Part shown: piece after piece, positions 34,401-44,650 of the stretch
How positions within the stretch are numbered: position 1 is the stretch's first letter
Layout of the letters: every line of letters starts with the position of its first letter
Source: Margaritifera margaritifera
Lineage: Eukaryota; Mollusca; Bivalvia; Unionida; Margaritiferidae
Assembly: GCA_029931535.1 (NCBI GenBank)
Contig: JAQPZY010001670.1
Span: forward strand, 1,860,001-1,924,000
Length of the DNA: 64,000 nt
Direction of reading: 5' to 3'
Notes under the pieces: model-generated
Told to the model about the DNA's origin: nothing
Database searches by the model: none
Seen by the model: only the letters and a program-made list of their open reading frames with translations
Position numbers and translations under genes: made by a program

Positions 34401-35577
34401 TGATGATTGTCTTCCAGCCAGTCTCTTTCAGGAGCCACACATTCAAACATAAAGCCCAACTGGGCCTGAGATCACTCACCAAGCTGACAGCTACTTTAAA
34501 GCCAATACCAGAACTGTTCACCAGGAAAGCTGTTTTAGTAGCAGTAATATAATACCTGCTTCTAATGCATTGTTGCATTTTTCCAGAACTCTTGTCTCTA
34601 GTCCAAGTTGAATATTCCTTCCTCCAATTAGTATATATTTTTCAGATTCTAATAAATGTTTATAATTTGTAAAAATGTTTTATAAAGAATCTTTTGATAT
34701 AATTCATTTTGCCAATCCTGAAAATTGGATTTAATTATTTTCTGCTTGAACTCTTCTGTTTTCAAGTAGATTGAATTGGTCCAGAGTTTTTGAAAAACTT
34801 CTAATCAAGTCAGTAAAGCATTGGTTGCTGTTCAGAAACTGATAAAAAAACTTTGTGCTCCATTGCCAGATTAGCTTTGAAATTGTTTAATGTACATATT
34901 AAACTTATTTTTCTTTCTGTCTCTGGAATTTGGGGTTATAGAATAAGCTCCTAAGAACTATTGTAAATTCTAGTTGTCTATTGGTAAGCATACATCTACT
35001 GTAGGAGCTTTGGGTGGATGTAGCCACGGGTTGTTGATCTACTTTGTTCCACATCGTTCTACATTGACCCTTGGTGAATTGTAGCTAGCTGAACCAGAGT
35101 TTTTAACATGTGTTCTGATGCAAATGAAAGAGTTACTGCCTGTAGCAAGTGAAATCAGTTTTTTCCTTAAGTAAAACTTGTGTGTGAATGATATGAACTA
35201 ACTGCCAAATAGAATGGTTACTCTTATTTCAGTGTGTGCTGATACATGATTATTCCTAGATATGGTATTGTACAGAAATGTAACAAGCAATCTAAATCAA
35301 TCAGTGCCCGTCAGCTGCATTCAGTCAGATAGCATAGAAGCAGCTAAATATACCAAGGATTGATGTGGAATGTAGTAGATATCCTTGGGTAGCAAAGATG
35401 AAACAAGTAATAAATTCATCAAATAAAACCTAGCATATAAATTGTTATGTCTGTCCATCAACCAGCAGCATATCACAGTTTAACAGCTTTCAGAATTTAA
35501 TACAATGATAGACTGAGGCAGCCATACACAGAATTATGCTTTTACATTGTCATTTGAGATTGTCTTGTCTTTTTCAG
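34401..35577. other. Intron upstream of the first CUB exon
   Basis: No gene or clear repeat recognised. Confidence 0.5.
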
Positions 35578-35708
35578 CTCTTAATTGCCACTTTGTTGTA
35601 ACTACTGGAGGAAGAACATCAGACAGATTCCAAGTATCAGGCATTAATGATAGTAGTGAATGTGTTTGGACTATTGAAGCACCAGTTGGCAAGAGGATCA
35701 AAATAAAT
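35578..35708 (+). CDS. Lectin/CUB gene, first half of CUB domain 1
   Basis: A 131-nt exon between acceptor CTTTTTCAG and donor GTAAGA, entered in phase 1 and left in phase 0. It encodes PLNCHFVVTTGGRTSDRFQV, then SGINDSSECVWTIEAPVGKR and IKIN. The order C-x(about 25)-C-V-W-x-I-x-A-P-x-G-x-x-I is the first half of a CUB domain: the two cysteines form its first disulfide and CVWTIEAP is the signature strand. CUB domains mediate protein-protein contacts in extracellular proteins. It follows the LDL-receptor module directly, with PLNC as linker. The next exon supplies the rest. Confidence 0.88.
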
Positions 35709-36061
35709 GTAAGAATACCTATATGATAATGGTCACACTTGGAATTTAAAAAAATGCCTAATTTATAATATCAGTACAAGTCTAGATTCTGTAAGTTAAC
35801 CATTAAATACTTTTTATTATATGACTACTCTTTTTTGCAGTGTTCTGATGGGTCAAATCACCAGATGTTGTCTTTGCTTAAACATTTCATAACCCTGTAA
35901 ATTGGCATACAAGAGTGATATAAGATTCAAAAGTCTCACCTGATGTCTTAGTTTGAGTCTCTGTTGTCACTCTGCCAATAATGTCATAGATAGGAATGAT
36001 GTCAAAGACTCACCAAGAAGTTTGATTTTCTCCTTCAAAACCATGAAAAGTATTACACATG
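35709..36061. other. Intron, no gene seen
   Basis: No feature recognised before the 60-bp tandem repeat. Confidence 0.5.
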
Positions 36062-36300
36062 AAAATACAGTCAGTTCTCATTAAAATGGCACATTAGGTT
36101 ACAGATAATTAGCTGTTGTAACAAATACAGTCAGTTCTCATCAAAATGGCACAGTAAGTTGTATATGATTAGCTGTTACAACAAATACAGTCAGTTCTCA
36201 TTATAATTGTACATTAGGTTGCAGATGATTAGCTATTATAACAAATACAGTCAATTCTCATCAAAATGGAACAGTGTGTTGCAGATGACTAGCTGTTGTA
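36062..36300. repeat. 60-bp tandem repeat, four copies
   Basis: Unit AATACAGTCAGTTCTCATYA followed by AAATGGCACA, GATGATTAGCTGTTRYAACA. Four consecutive copies with about 10-15 percent divergence, ending exactly at the left end of the next element (36304). Confidence 0.92.
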
Positions 36301-36303
36301 ATA

Positions 36304-37378
36304 CAATCAAACCTGTGTTACGCAGCCATCTCGTGGAAGGAGAAAAATCTGCCTCTTAACTTGTTAACCCGGGGAGATTCTTTTCATTTTCGCCTGAAAT
36401 GGGGGCAGGAAATGCATTTTTGGGGTTACTTCTGAATGCAACCAAACACATCTGCTTAAGCGAGTTTCTCGTTTAGCTGAATGCTTAGGGGTATCAAAAA
36501 CATTTTTGATTGGCTATTACGCTTCCGCATGCGCAGAAGGTAAAAGTTGGACTTTATTACAAAAAAATTTGCATATTTTTTTCGTATTGAGCCCCTGATT
36601 TTTTTGGCCTGGCCCAATTTGACTCCAAATCTCAAACTTATCCTACTTTTTGCAAAGGTCACCTGTCCGCGTGCAATTCAGACTGGTCTGCTTTAGATCT
36701 AAGGCCAAAAAGTCTAAAATCCAGACACAAACTCCGGTTCCGAAAATGCCAATTTTCACCTAAAAAAAATCTGGTCTCAAAAATTAGGTTTTTTCCACTG
36801 TATTTTTTAATGTGAGTAGAAAGTTGACATTATTTGGTATCATTGTAGAGCTACATCTATCTACTTAACTGCAATACCATCCATTTTAGTGTATCTTAAA
36901 TGATGTTGACGTTACAGAGCTCGTAAGTAGTGTACAACCTCATGACGCGTAAACATGGCGCTAGGGGTTAATGAGTTAAGACAGGTGGATGCTTACAGTT
37001 TGAGTCACCCCATTATGATTCAGCCAGCTGGCTGGTTCTTTTTTCGTAAAGACGGGTCTGTCCCACACAACTCGGGAACCAATAGACTACAGATAATAGC
37101 CAGTCAAGTTACTAATATACCTATGGTGACATCTCATATTTTGAATTTTCATCTGCCAAATGGGCAAATTGGCAATAAGTTATAAATTTTCCACAGTAAA
37201 TATATTAAAAAGTAAGTTTGTTTAAGGTAGGTAATGATTATTTTTCAAATCATGTGTTAAACTTTTTTTTTGAAACTGCTGAAAAGGCTAAATCTTAGTA
37301 GGGTTTCATGTGGCTGCTTAAGACAGGTGGTTATTTAATAGTGGTGACATTTAAGGCAGATTTTACTGTACTGTTAAT
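36304..37378. mobile_element. DNA transposon-like element with CAGTAAAAYCTG ends and TA flanks
   Basis: Left end CAATCAAACCTGTGTTACGC and right end (other strand) CAGTAAAATCTGCCTTAAAT, each flanked by TA. A second inverted pair, ACCTGTGTTACGCAGCCAT and ACCTGTCTTAAGCAGCCAC, lies further in on the right. TA duplications and CAGT ends fit Tc1/mariner/pogo-type elements. The body (1.07 kb) shows no transposase. The 76-codon frame at 36955-37185 has no motif I recognise. Confidence 0.6.
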
Positions 37379-37500
37379 TCACTACTTTTTTGCAAGGCAA
37401 CATTTTCATGGATTTTGTGATTGCTAAAAAACATGAATTTAAAGACCAGACTTACTATCATTTCTTTGTGGCAACTATAAGACCCCTTCCCAAATCCACG
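37366..37500 (+). repeat. Dispersed repeat with 'catggattt.gtg' motif, copy 1
   Basis: Contains ATTTTCATGGATTTTGTGAT, GAATTTAAAGACC and CCACGAAT. The same phrases occur in the opposite orientation at 44215-44315. Non-coding. It overlaps the right end of the 36304-37378 element. Confidence 0.55.
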
Positions 37501-37920
37501 AATAAGCCTGTATGAAATTGTCCATATGGATTGGATATGGAATCCATTTGTACTTTGACAAACATTTCCATAGGGACATTTTGATTCTATAACTGAACCA
37601 CTGTTATGGATTTCAGTGTCCATATGGACATGGTATGGAAAGGTTATGGATTCCTTACATACTTGTTATGGAAAGTCACATGGAATATGCAAATTAGTCC
37701 ATGAGTGCTGTAGATTGTCCATATAGAATTTCAGTATAGTAAAGATTAAAATTTTAAAATTCCATATATGTACTTCTGAATATTCCATATGGAATATGGC
37801 AATGGTCCATACGGAGTATGGCAGTAGTCCATATGGAATATGGCAATAGTGTATATGGAATATTGCAGTAATTCATATGGAATGCTCTATCCAATATGGT
37901 ATATTACAATATTTTTTATC
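37500..37920. repeat. Palindromic CATATGG-rich repeat
   Basis: CCATATGG and near variants (CCATACGG, TCATATGG) recur many times. The clearest part (37795-37885) is a tandem of about 22 bp: CAATGGTCCATACGGAGTAT/GG and CAGTAGTCCATATGGAATAT/GG. Each unit is itself a short palindrome, so the strand can fold into hairpins. Confidence 0.75.
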
Positions 37921-37999
37921 ATTTTGCCTCATTGCCCGTTACTGGTTATGGATGATCAAAAGAAATAATTCTGCCATGAAAATTCATTTTAATATCAGT

Positions 38000-38150
38000 A
38001 ACAGCTAATCTATTTCTGTGATGGAAAATACCCGACCGTATGATGAGAATTCATCCTCCCATAGGGTTGACTAGAAAGTTCTAGTGAATATAACCCCTTG
38101 TGTGAATCCCTCAATAGCCACTTGTAACCCACAATTCCTCATTCTATTTC
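38000..38150. repeat. Left inverted terminal repeat of the second DIRS-like element
   Basis: AGCTAATCTATTTCTGTGAT, then CCGTATGATGAGAATTC, TTGACTAGAAAGTTCTAGTG and ACCCACAATTCCTCATTC. The reverse complement is found at 43415-43560 with few differences. The perfect palindrome CTAGAAAGTTCTAG lies inside. Confidence 0.9.
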
Positions 38151-39234
38151 CGGCAGTCATCTTGATGAAGATGGTTAAAATGATCACTTAAAGAAATAGC
38201 CTTTGCTGACGAGTCCATGTAGCAATTTATGCTTTTTTCCTTATGTTTATAATAAATTACAGATGGTATTTACCCTTGACCATTATTTTCCTTGTGTGGA
38301 AATATCAGCTCTCTTGAGAGTTTTTGGCAATTTTGGTACCAAGAAACGTTCTTTCATAATCTTGGTTAGTAGGTCATTTCCCCTTCATGAATTGTTTTAT
38401 TGGGGGATTAATTATTGCCTTTTGAGAATTCTGTATTGTATTCTTGCTTGGGTAGTAATTTATTATTTTTTTCCTATCCCTGATGCCAGCCAGTTGGTTT
38501 TCTTTTGTTTGTTTTCAACTAAAAAAAAACCGAAAGCATGTGGAAATTTAATTTCCTTTAATCTGATTTGGTTGGCTATTTTAGCTCAGGAAAGCAGGTC
38601 GCACATGTCTTTTCATTCTTATGTGTGTTTTATATTTGAACTCTGGTTCCAGTTTTAATTAATATAGTATAGGAATTTATTCCTTTTTGTTATAATATAA
38701 ATAAGCATTATTACCAAGCAGTTTTTTTTGCTTTTTATTCGTATCCAGTACTCGATAAGTCTGATTAAAGTCAACTTACATATATATATATATGTGTGTG
38801 TGTGAATGTTTGTAAAAAAAAATAAAAAAATCCTTCAGTAAAGTATTGCTGTCTTTTTGAGAAAATATGAAAACTTGAGTTTCATTGTTTCATTGGAAAA
38901 AAATTACCGCCTACAAGGTTCGTACTTGCTAATGTTCATTTTGAATGCAGTTACAACCATTATCTTGTTTTCAGTGTCTCTTTTTTTACAGCAATGTCTT
39001 GGACTGCAAGGGGACAGATGGTTGTCCTGTTTGCAGTCTATGGTCTGATGAGGTTTGGGACCTCACTGAATGTTGAAGAACCTATAGGGACATAAGTAGG
39101 TCTCTTCTTCCTCTGAATTTGGGGTTTTTCCTTCTCTGAGCCCCCTGGGTCTCGGAGAAGGATTAGTAGAGTCTTCGGAGACGCTAAAGGTTAGTGAGCT
39201 CATTCCAAAGGTAATATCTGAGCGGGTGGGGAGT
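38151..39234 (+). other. Leader region of the second DIRS-like element
   Basis: No gene assigned. A 151-codon frame at 38203-38658 is rich in Phe, Leu, Ile and Tyr and predicts membrane-like segments, but it has no homology I recognise and is most likely a by-product of T-rich DNA. A short TATATA/TGTGTG microsatellite lies at 38781-38804. Confidence 0.5.
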
Positions 39235-39525
39235 GAGTCACGCCCTCCAATGAAGAAGGAGCAGCACCCTCCCTGATCCTGTAGGGCAGAGAGCGAGTCG
39301 CACCCTCCTGAAGGGAGGAGCAGCACCCTCTCTATTCCACTAATATAGAGAGTTGCGCCCTTTCGTGAGGGAGGAGCAGCACCCTCTCTCATCACATAGG
39401 GCAGAGAGTGAGTTGTGCCCTCCCTCAATGGAGGAGCAGCACCCTCTACTGTCCCACAGTTCGGTGTCGGTAGAAAGTGAGTTCCCCCCTCCCCCCATGT
39501 GACGGGAGAGCAGCACCCTTTCGGT
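39235..39525. repeat. 59-bp minisatellite inside the DIRS-like element
   Basis: Five copies of GAGCAGCACCCTCTC start at about 39258, 39317, 39374, 39433 and 39508, with GGGCAGAGAGTGAGTTG and GCCCTCC between them. The repeat is GC-rich and is confined to the element. Confidence 0.85.
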
Positions 39526-39939
39526 CACCGTGGCCTGTTGTCACAGACAGAATCATGTCACCCGGAAAGGGCTGGGGCTCAATCTAAGTCTGTCAGATCT
39601 GGGAGAGGATCTTTGTACAGATCAGAGTCACCTGACCAGTCATAGACAGGGCACCGGGTACTGGCCACTGTTCACTGGGCTATGAGTACCGGTCATTACC
39701 GGTCATTCGAGGCCAATTGGTATGGGGAGACCCCCCTCTCTCTCCAGACTACTGTTCAATCCCTCATGGGATTTGGATTTGTCGTACCAAATTAGGACCA
39801 GGAAAGGGGATAAGATCGGCATTCCCCCCTTCGCTATGATTCCTTTAAACCCTTATGGGATGTGGGGCCTTCCCCTGGAATTGGACGGTTCCCTGCATAG
39901 AGCCATGGTCTTCAGGGCCTTGGCCCCATGGCAGAGTGA

Positions 39940-41250
39940 TCGATGCTGCGGAAAGGGGACAGCCCCCCCCCAATTGCCCCAGGAGGGTTGAGAATTGCTC
40001 TCACACTTCTGCCATGTCTGCCACTAAGGACATTCCCCTGGCTCCACACGAGGAATCACGATTTGAGGTCCCTCTTACTCCCAAGTCTCCCCAGCCTAAA
40101 AACCAGAGAGACTCTGGGTCACATGGTCCTGCTTCCCAGGTTTGAGTGCAGGATGAGAATGTTCTTTCTGTCCTCATGGATTCTCACAAGTTTGATACAA
40201 TCCGACAGAGGTGGCACCCCCTTCCTTCAGGTCTTCTGAATCGTCGGTTAAGGGGCAGAGGAGGAAGAGATCTGGTCATATGACAAGCGGTTAATTAGGT
40301 TTAACATCTATTGCCCAATGATCTGCATCCCAAGCTCTCAAGCTCTGAAGATACTGAGATTCTCTCCAGCTTGGAGAAACTCTCTGGATCTGCCTCTTGA
40401 CCAGATCTCTTGTTGCTTCCTCTCTCAGCTATGGTAAAGGAGCTGTCCTAAAGGTTTTGTAAGGGCCAGGAGTTTCCTAGACAACTTAGAGGGTGGCGGT
40501 CCCCCTTCTATGTTGAGACCCTTGGTCTCTTCTGATACTTATCGGGTTCACATCCCTTCCTGGCCCCTTAAACCTCCCACTTGAAACAAGTGGGTATTTG
40601 CACAGGGACTTGGGCTCGCCTTCCAGTTAAACACTAGAGGCCTTAGAGCAAAAGCTAGGACACTAGTAAATATAGCTTTGCAGGGCATGCGTTATCCTTG
40701 TCCATGGCTTTATCGGCGGAGCTTCTCCACCTCTGCATGGATGTTGCTTTGGACACATTTAAAGTATTATTGGAGCACAGTAAGAACCTTTTGAGGGCTG
40801 CTCCCCTGGAGGCAGAGACTCTTTTTGGAAGGCTCATTCCCTCTGTGGCTTCTCAACATTTGAGAGACCAGCAACGTTGCTCTGTCGCATCCATGCCTGA
40901 CCATCAAAATCGTCCAGGAAGTGAAGTCATCCTGAACGGCCACAGGGCCCATCACCCCAATTTTTTAAATCCACGCAACCCCAGTCTAAGCAACAACCCC
41001 AGTCCAGACCTGCTTTTCGTAGAAGGACACACAGCAGAGGACAAGGGAAAAGGTTTGCAAGCAATTCCCCCTTTCCTAAGGAAAAGGGGGGTCGGCTCAA
41101 GGGACTCGATCCCTCTCTTGCAGTGTCACTCTTCCGTGGGTTTCCCTAGTTGTCAGACTAAACATTTTTTCAGAGGCTTGTTCCTGCATACTCTCTATCA
41201 TAAAAAGAAGATACTGTCTTCTGTTTTGAGATCTTCCTCCTCTAGTAAGG
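39940..41250 (+). pseudogene. gag-like region of the second DIRS-like element
   Basis: A weakly defined, Pro/Ser-rich coding region interrupted by stops. Recognisable pieces include TSAMSATKDIPLAPHEESRF at about 40000, QDENVLSVLMDSHKFDTIRQ near 40150 and, in the frame of 40698-41288, MALSAELLHLCMDVALDTFK, VLLEHSKNLLRAAPLEAETL and FGRLIPSVASQHLR. In DIRS gag proteins a similar helical segment precedes a basic Pro/Gln/Arg-rich tail. The tail here reads PNFLNPRNPS in one frame and QSRPAFRRRT in another. No zinc knuckle is seen. The assignment rests on position between leader and RT plus this composition, and the frame is destroyed by several stops. Confidence 0.5.
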
Positions 41251-41254
41251 ACCC

Positions 41255-41885
41255 ATGTTCTTCCACCAGTCGAATCTGGTGCGGTTAAAGGAAGAGGTAC
41301 ACTCCCTTCTCCAGAAGGGTGCAGTGGAGAGGGTGTTCTTCAACCATTCTCCGGCTTTCTACTCCTGCATTTTCCTTGTACCCAAGAAAGGGGGAAAGTT
41401 TTGCTTACTTATCAATCTTTCATCCCTAAACAGATTTCGGCACGAAGAACCCTTCAAGATGGAAACAGCAGCTTCAGTCAGGAATGCCATAAGGCCTGGC
41501 CACTGGGCAGTCTCCATCGATCTTTAGGATGTGTATCTTCACATCCCTATCATTCCTCCTCACAGGAAGTACCTCCGGTTTTGCTTGGATGGAGAGGTCT
41601 TCCAATTTTGCGCTCTGCCATTCGTCTAGCCTCCACACCCAGAGCATTAACAGGGTCATGGGAGTAGTTGCAGCCCACTTAAGGTCACTGGGTATCCTAA
41701 TCCTCCAATATTTCGACGATTGGGTGATCCAAAATGGTGGGGTAGAGTCCCTCAGAATCGACCTGTCTTGCTGTTGGTCTATAGTGACCAGACTGGGTCT
41801 CTTACCCAACCTAGAGAAGTCGGAGCTTTCTCCATCTCGAGATTTCATCTACGTGGGGATGAATTTCCTTACGAACAGGAAATAA
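41255..41885 (+). pseudogene. Reverse transcriptase of the second DIRS-like element, broken
   Basis: RT motifs appear in order: LKEEVHSLLQKGAVERV and FLVPKKGGKFCLLINLSSLN (fingers); AVSIDL*DVYLHIPI, where an amber codon at about 41525 replaces the Lys of SIDLKD; HRKYLRFCLDGEVFQFCALP; then after a frameshift near 41630 RVMGVVAAHLRSLGILIL and the catalytic box YFDDW at 41709-41723; and the thumb GLLPNLEKSELSPSRDFIYV with GMNFLT. YxDDW-type boxes with KS.L.PS are typical of this DIRS branch. Both catalytic aspartates are intact, but the amber codon and frameshift prevent a full-length product. The lineage differs clearly from the minus-strand element at 25159-29296. Confidence 0.85.
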
Positions 41886-42360
41886 GTCCTTGTCCCTTGG
41901 GACAGAGTAGATAAGATCCTGTCCTGTTGGAGATGCTGAGAGCCAAGACCACGTTGTCAGCTCGTTCTTTTTCTTTCTTTTTTGGGGACCTTGAACTCAT
42001 CAGCGGACCTGGTCCCCCTAGGCAGATATCCTCTCCAGTTTCTCCTTCTGGCAAACTGGAAACTGCACAGGTACCCTCTGAATGTTCGGACTTCTCTAGG
42101 TCAGGTCTTCCATCATCATTTGTCTTGGTGGCCCCTCTGTTGCCCCAATGATTGTGGATCAATGGTCTGATCTTCTTGTCCTGCGGTAGACCAGCCCAGG
42201 GTGTTACCCCAGAGGAGGGACCCTCTGTCACGCCTTCTTTTCTGTACAACAGCCCCCAGATCCTCCACCTTCATGCTTGGCTCATCTCAAATGATCTCTC
42301 CGTTTTCGAACAAAGTCGCCTAGTGCATTGTTTAATCCAGGAGGCGATCTACTTCTAAGG
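41886..42360 (+). pseudogene. Post-RT region of the second DIRS-like element
   Basis: Conserved DIRS connection pieces follow the thumb: LSFLGTLNSSADLVPLGR, then LQFLLLANWKLHRYPLNVR and FHHHLSWW. Next comes, out of frame, a segment ending ILHLHAWLISND, which normally lies between RNase H and recombinase. I see no RNase H core (the Asp-containing strand and the DNxxA motif) between them, so most of RNase H seems to be deleted. A stop follows shortly before the recombinase. Confidence 0.6.
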
Positions 42361-42379
42361 TCTATGATGCCAAGTGGAG

Positions 42380-43250
42380 AATCTTTTGCGATTGGTGCAG
42401 TAGGAAATGTATCAATCCTAGCTGGCCCTCTTTGAGCGCAGTACCTGATTTTCTTCTCTTCCTGTTTGAAGAAAGACAATGCTCGGTTTCTATTATCAAG
42501 GGCTTTAGGGAAACCCTATCGAACACTCTTAAATTTTCTAAGGGCCCAGCTATTTGTGCAGTCTCTCACTTAGCAGACCTGATCAGGCATTTTGAACTGC
42601 AGTGGCCAGTGTCTCACTCTCTGATGCCTTGGTGGAATCTCTCATGTCTCTTGTGGTTTCTTAATAAATCCCCCTATGAACCTTTAAGTGAGGCTTCTTT
42701 CAATAACCTCACCCAAGACTATTTTCTTGCTCTCTTTAGTGTCTGCGAGACGAAGGAGAAAGCTTCATGCTCTATCCATAGAGCACGGCTGTTTGAGATT
42801 AAATGGGAATTATGAGTCATTTTCTCTCCTTTGCCAACCAGATCCCCAGTCTCAGTTGTACCTGTGGTGGTGATGATCAGGATTCACTTTTATGTATAGT
42901 TAGAGCTTACCAGTTCCTTACTGAGAGGGATCTTTCTTTCATAAAACTTAAAGCTTATGAGGTTCGAGCCATTGCTAGCTTATGGGCCTATTTAACTCAT
43001 TCGTCTCTGGAGGATGTGATGAAAGCCGCATTTTGGCAATCTCACACTACCTTCTCCTCCTTTTTCCTTTGCTCGTTGGCTCACCAAAGCAAAGGCATAT
43101 TTTCTTTGGGTCCACTAGTCGTAGCTCAAAAAGTGGTCGATGCGGATACCATCCGGTAGTAGTCAGCGTCTCTGCAGCGTGGGTGAGTATTCCTTGTTAT
43201 TTTCCTTCACCAGTTGTGAGATCATCAGTCTCCCACCAAACTGGCAAATT
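42380..43250 (+). pseudogene. Tyrosine recombinase of the second DIRS-like element, catalytic residues lost
   Basis: Core-binding part: VPDFLLFLFEERQCSVSIIK, FRETLSNTLKFS, VSHLADLIRHFELQWPVSHS. Catalytic part: SPYEPLSEASFNNLT, then IKLKAYEVRAIASLWAYLTH and SSLEDVMKAAFWQSHTTFSS followed by FFLCSL. In intact relatives the motifs read AHEVRA (His and Arg of the active site) and FSSFYLRDL (the nucleophilic Tyr). Here His is Tyr (TAT at 42956-42958, one C-to-T step from CAT) and the Tyr is Phe (TTC at 43064-43066). The arginine and the W-x-x-HTTF motif remain. Frameshifts near 42720 and 42810 add to the damage. The protein cannot cut DNA. Confidence 0.8.
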
Positions 43251-43270
43251 CAGCTACGCAATATCAACTG

Positions 43271-43350
43271 AGTAAGCTATTACTGATATTAAAATGTAGT
43301 TTTTTGGTGGGGTAAAACTAATTTTAATTATGTAATACTTACCTGTTGCT
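43271..43350 (+). repeat. Internal complementary region of the second DIRS-like element
   Basis: AGCTATTACTGATATTAAAA at 43275 is the reverse complement of the left end of the element (37985-38006). The adjoining TAAAACTAATTTTAATTATG and ATACTTACCTGTTG at 43313-43346 are the reverse complement of the right end (43567-43608). The two lie side by side, as expected for the sequence that templates joining of the element ends. Confidence 0.85.
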
Positions 43351-43414
43351 ATAATTGCCAGATTCTCTCCTCCCTCCCAGCACTGATGTCCCACTAATAA
43401 GGCTACGTCCTGAA

Positions 43415-43616
43415 AAAGAATGAGGAATTGTGGGTTACATGTGGCTACTGCAGGGTTCACACAGGGTTGTATTCACTAGAACTTTCTAGTCAACTCAATG
43501 GGAGGGTGAATTCTCATCATACGGTCAGGTATTTTCCGTCATGGAAATAGATTAGCTACACAATATCAACAGGTAAGTATTATATAATTAAAATTAGTTT
43601 TAACCCCCCAAAAACC
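43415..43616. repeat. Right inverted terminal repeat of the second DIRS-like element
   Basis: Reverse complement of 38000-38150, followed by CAACAGGTAAGTATTATATA...TTAGTTTTAACCCCCCAAA, which ends the element by comparison with the internal complementary region. Confidence 0.88.
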
Positions 43617-44436
43617 AGATTTCTCATGGGAATGTTGGTTTTGGACAGGTACACTTCTTCTGTGAACCATCGAAAAAAAATTAAGAGAAAACTTTTGTTT
43701 TTAAAGTGGCAGAGGAATTAAAATCTGTAATCCGAAAAGAGTCCTATGCTTGCTGTTTGTAAGACAAGCAAAAGAATTATTGTTCCTATTCATAATATTT
43801 AGTCAGGTTGCATCCATGCAGAATTGCCTTGTACTGATTTGTCATACATTTGTTTGTATCCAAACAGAACTTATTTTCATTGATTTTGATGGAAATTGAA
43901 CGTTTTTTTTAGAGAGAATTTACACCTGATGGGTCACAGTCGAGCTTATCATAAGTAAGACTACATAAGCAAGCAGTGGAGCATTGCATTCTAGATCCAT
44001 GTTGTGCATAGGTTCTTTTCATGAATGTATCAACATGATTCCCACACCAAAATTGCCTAGATATGTGTGCATTGATACAATGTAAAATGTATGAAGGTTC
44101 TATTTTTTGAAAGAGTGAAAATAAAACAAACACGCATAAAGGTTTATATTTTATTACCTGATTACAGAAATGATGTAGATTTATCAAATAGCTTAGTTGG
44201 TCTCTAGGAATGAAACACAGAAAATGGGAGGGAGGGGGGTCTTTAAATTCGTGGTTCAGGTCAACAACGAAATCCATGAAAATTGGTACCCACTAAAATT
44301 AGTGATACTACAGTAGTTCATAGGCAGCAACAACATGGATTTGATTTATGAGAGTCCCAAGGTATTAATTTCATAAATTAAACAAGAACTTAATATGCAA
44401 TTAAATACAATTAGGTGTGTGATATTTCTCTTCCAG
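43617..44436. other. Intron between DIRS-like element and CUB exon
   Basis: Contains copy 2 of the 'catggattt.gtg' repeat (44215-44315, minus orientation: reverse strand TTTTCATGGATTTCGTTG, CCACGAATTTAAAGACC). No gene is supported. A 122-codon minus-strand frame at 43909-44277 overlaps that repeat. Confidence 0.5.
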
Positions 44437-44650
44437 TTGCCAGCTGTGAATATAGAGGAGATGGCAGACTTCCTACAGGTGTGGACAGGGAGCAGTAGCC
44501 TTTCCTTCATTACATCCACACTGCTGGCCAATATGACAGGGAATCTGTCATCAAGCACTTTCTTTTCCTCTAATAACTTTATATTCATCCGCCTTGTAAT
44601 GGATGACAGTATCAGCAGAACAACAGGATTTAACCTTACCTGGACAACCA
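44437..44650 (+). CDS. Lectin/CUB gene, second half of CUB domain 1
   Basis: A 214-nt exon between acceptor TCTTCCAG and donor GTATGC, entered in phase 0 and left in phase 1. It encodes LPAVNIEEMADFLQVWTGSS, then SLSFITSTLLANMTGNLSSS, FFSSNNFIFIRLVMDDSISR and TTGFNLTWTT. DFLQVWTG is the CUB 'D-x-L-x-(V/I)-x-x-G' strand, SSSTFFSSNNFIFIRLVMDD corresponds to the strand before the conserved Asp, and GFNLTW is the closing strand. The usual second disulfide cysteines of this half are absent (no Cys in the exon), a variation known in some CUB domains. NMT, NLS and NLT are possible N-glycosylation sites. The join to IKIN of the previous exon is in frame. Confidence 0.88.

Larger units (their letters stand above)
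37985..43616 (+). mobile_element. DIRS-like YR retrotransposon with internal complementary region
   Basis: About 5.6 kb, GC-richer than its surroundings. Order: left inverted terminal repeat, leader, gag-like region, RT, post-RT region, tyrosine recombinase, internal complementary region, right terminal repeat. The boundaries come from the internal complementary region (43271-43350), which contains the complement of the left end next to the complement of the right end, as in DIRS-1, where it serves to join the ends of the replication intermediate. The coding part carries stops and frameshifts. It sits in the intron that splits the first CUB domain. Confidence 0.88.

Noticed and set aside
38203..38658. 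151-codon hydrophobic open frame that could be a membrane protein
   Set aside because: T-rich DNA gives Phe/Leu/Ile-rich frames by chance. No homology, no splice context, and it lies in the leader of a DIRS-like element.
39063..39528. Minus-strand frames of 62-121 codons with repeated Gly/Ser/Cys phrases
   Set aside because: Translation of the 59-bp minisatellite on the wrong strand of a plus-strand element.
43909..44277. 122-codon minus-strand frame
   Set aside because: Overlaps a dispersed non-coding repeat that recurs at 37366-37500, and shows no domain.
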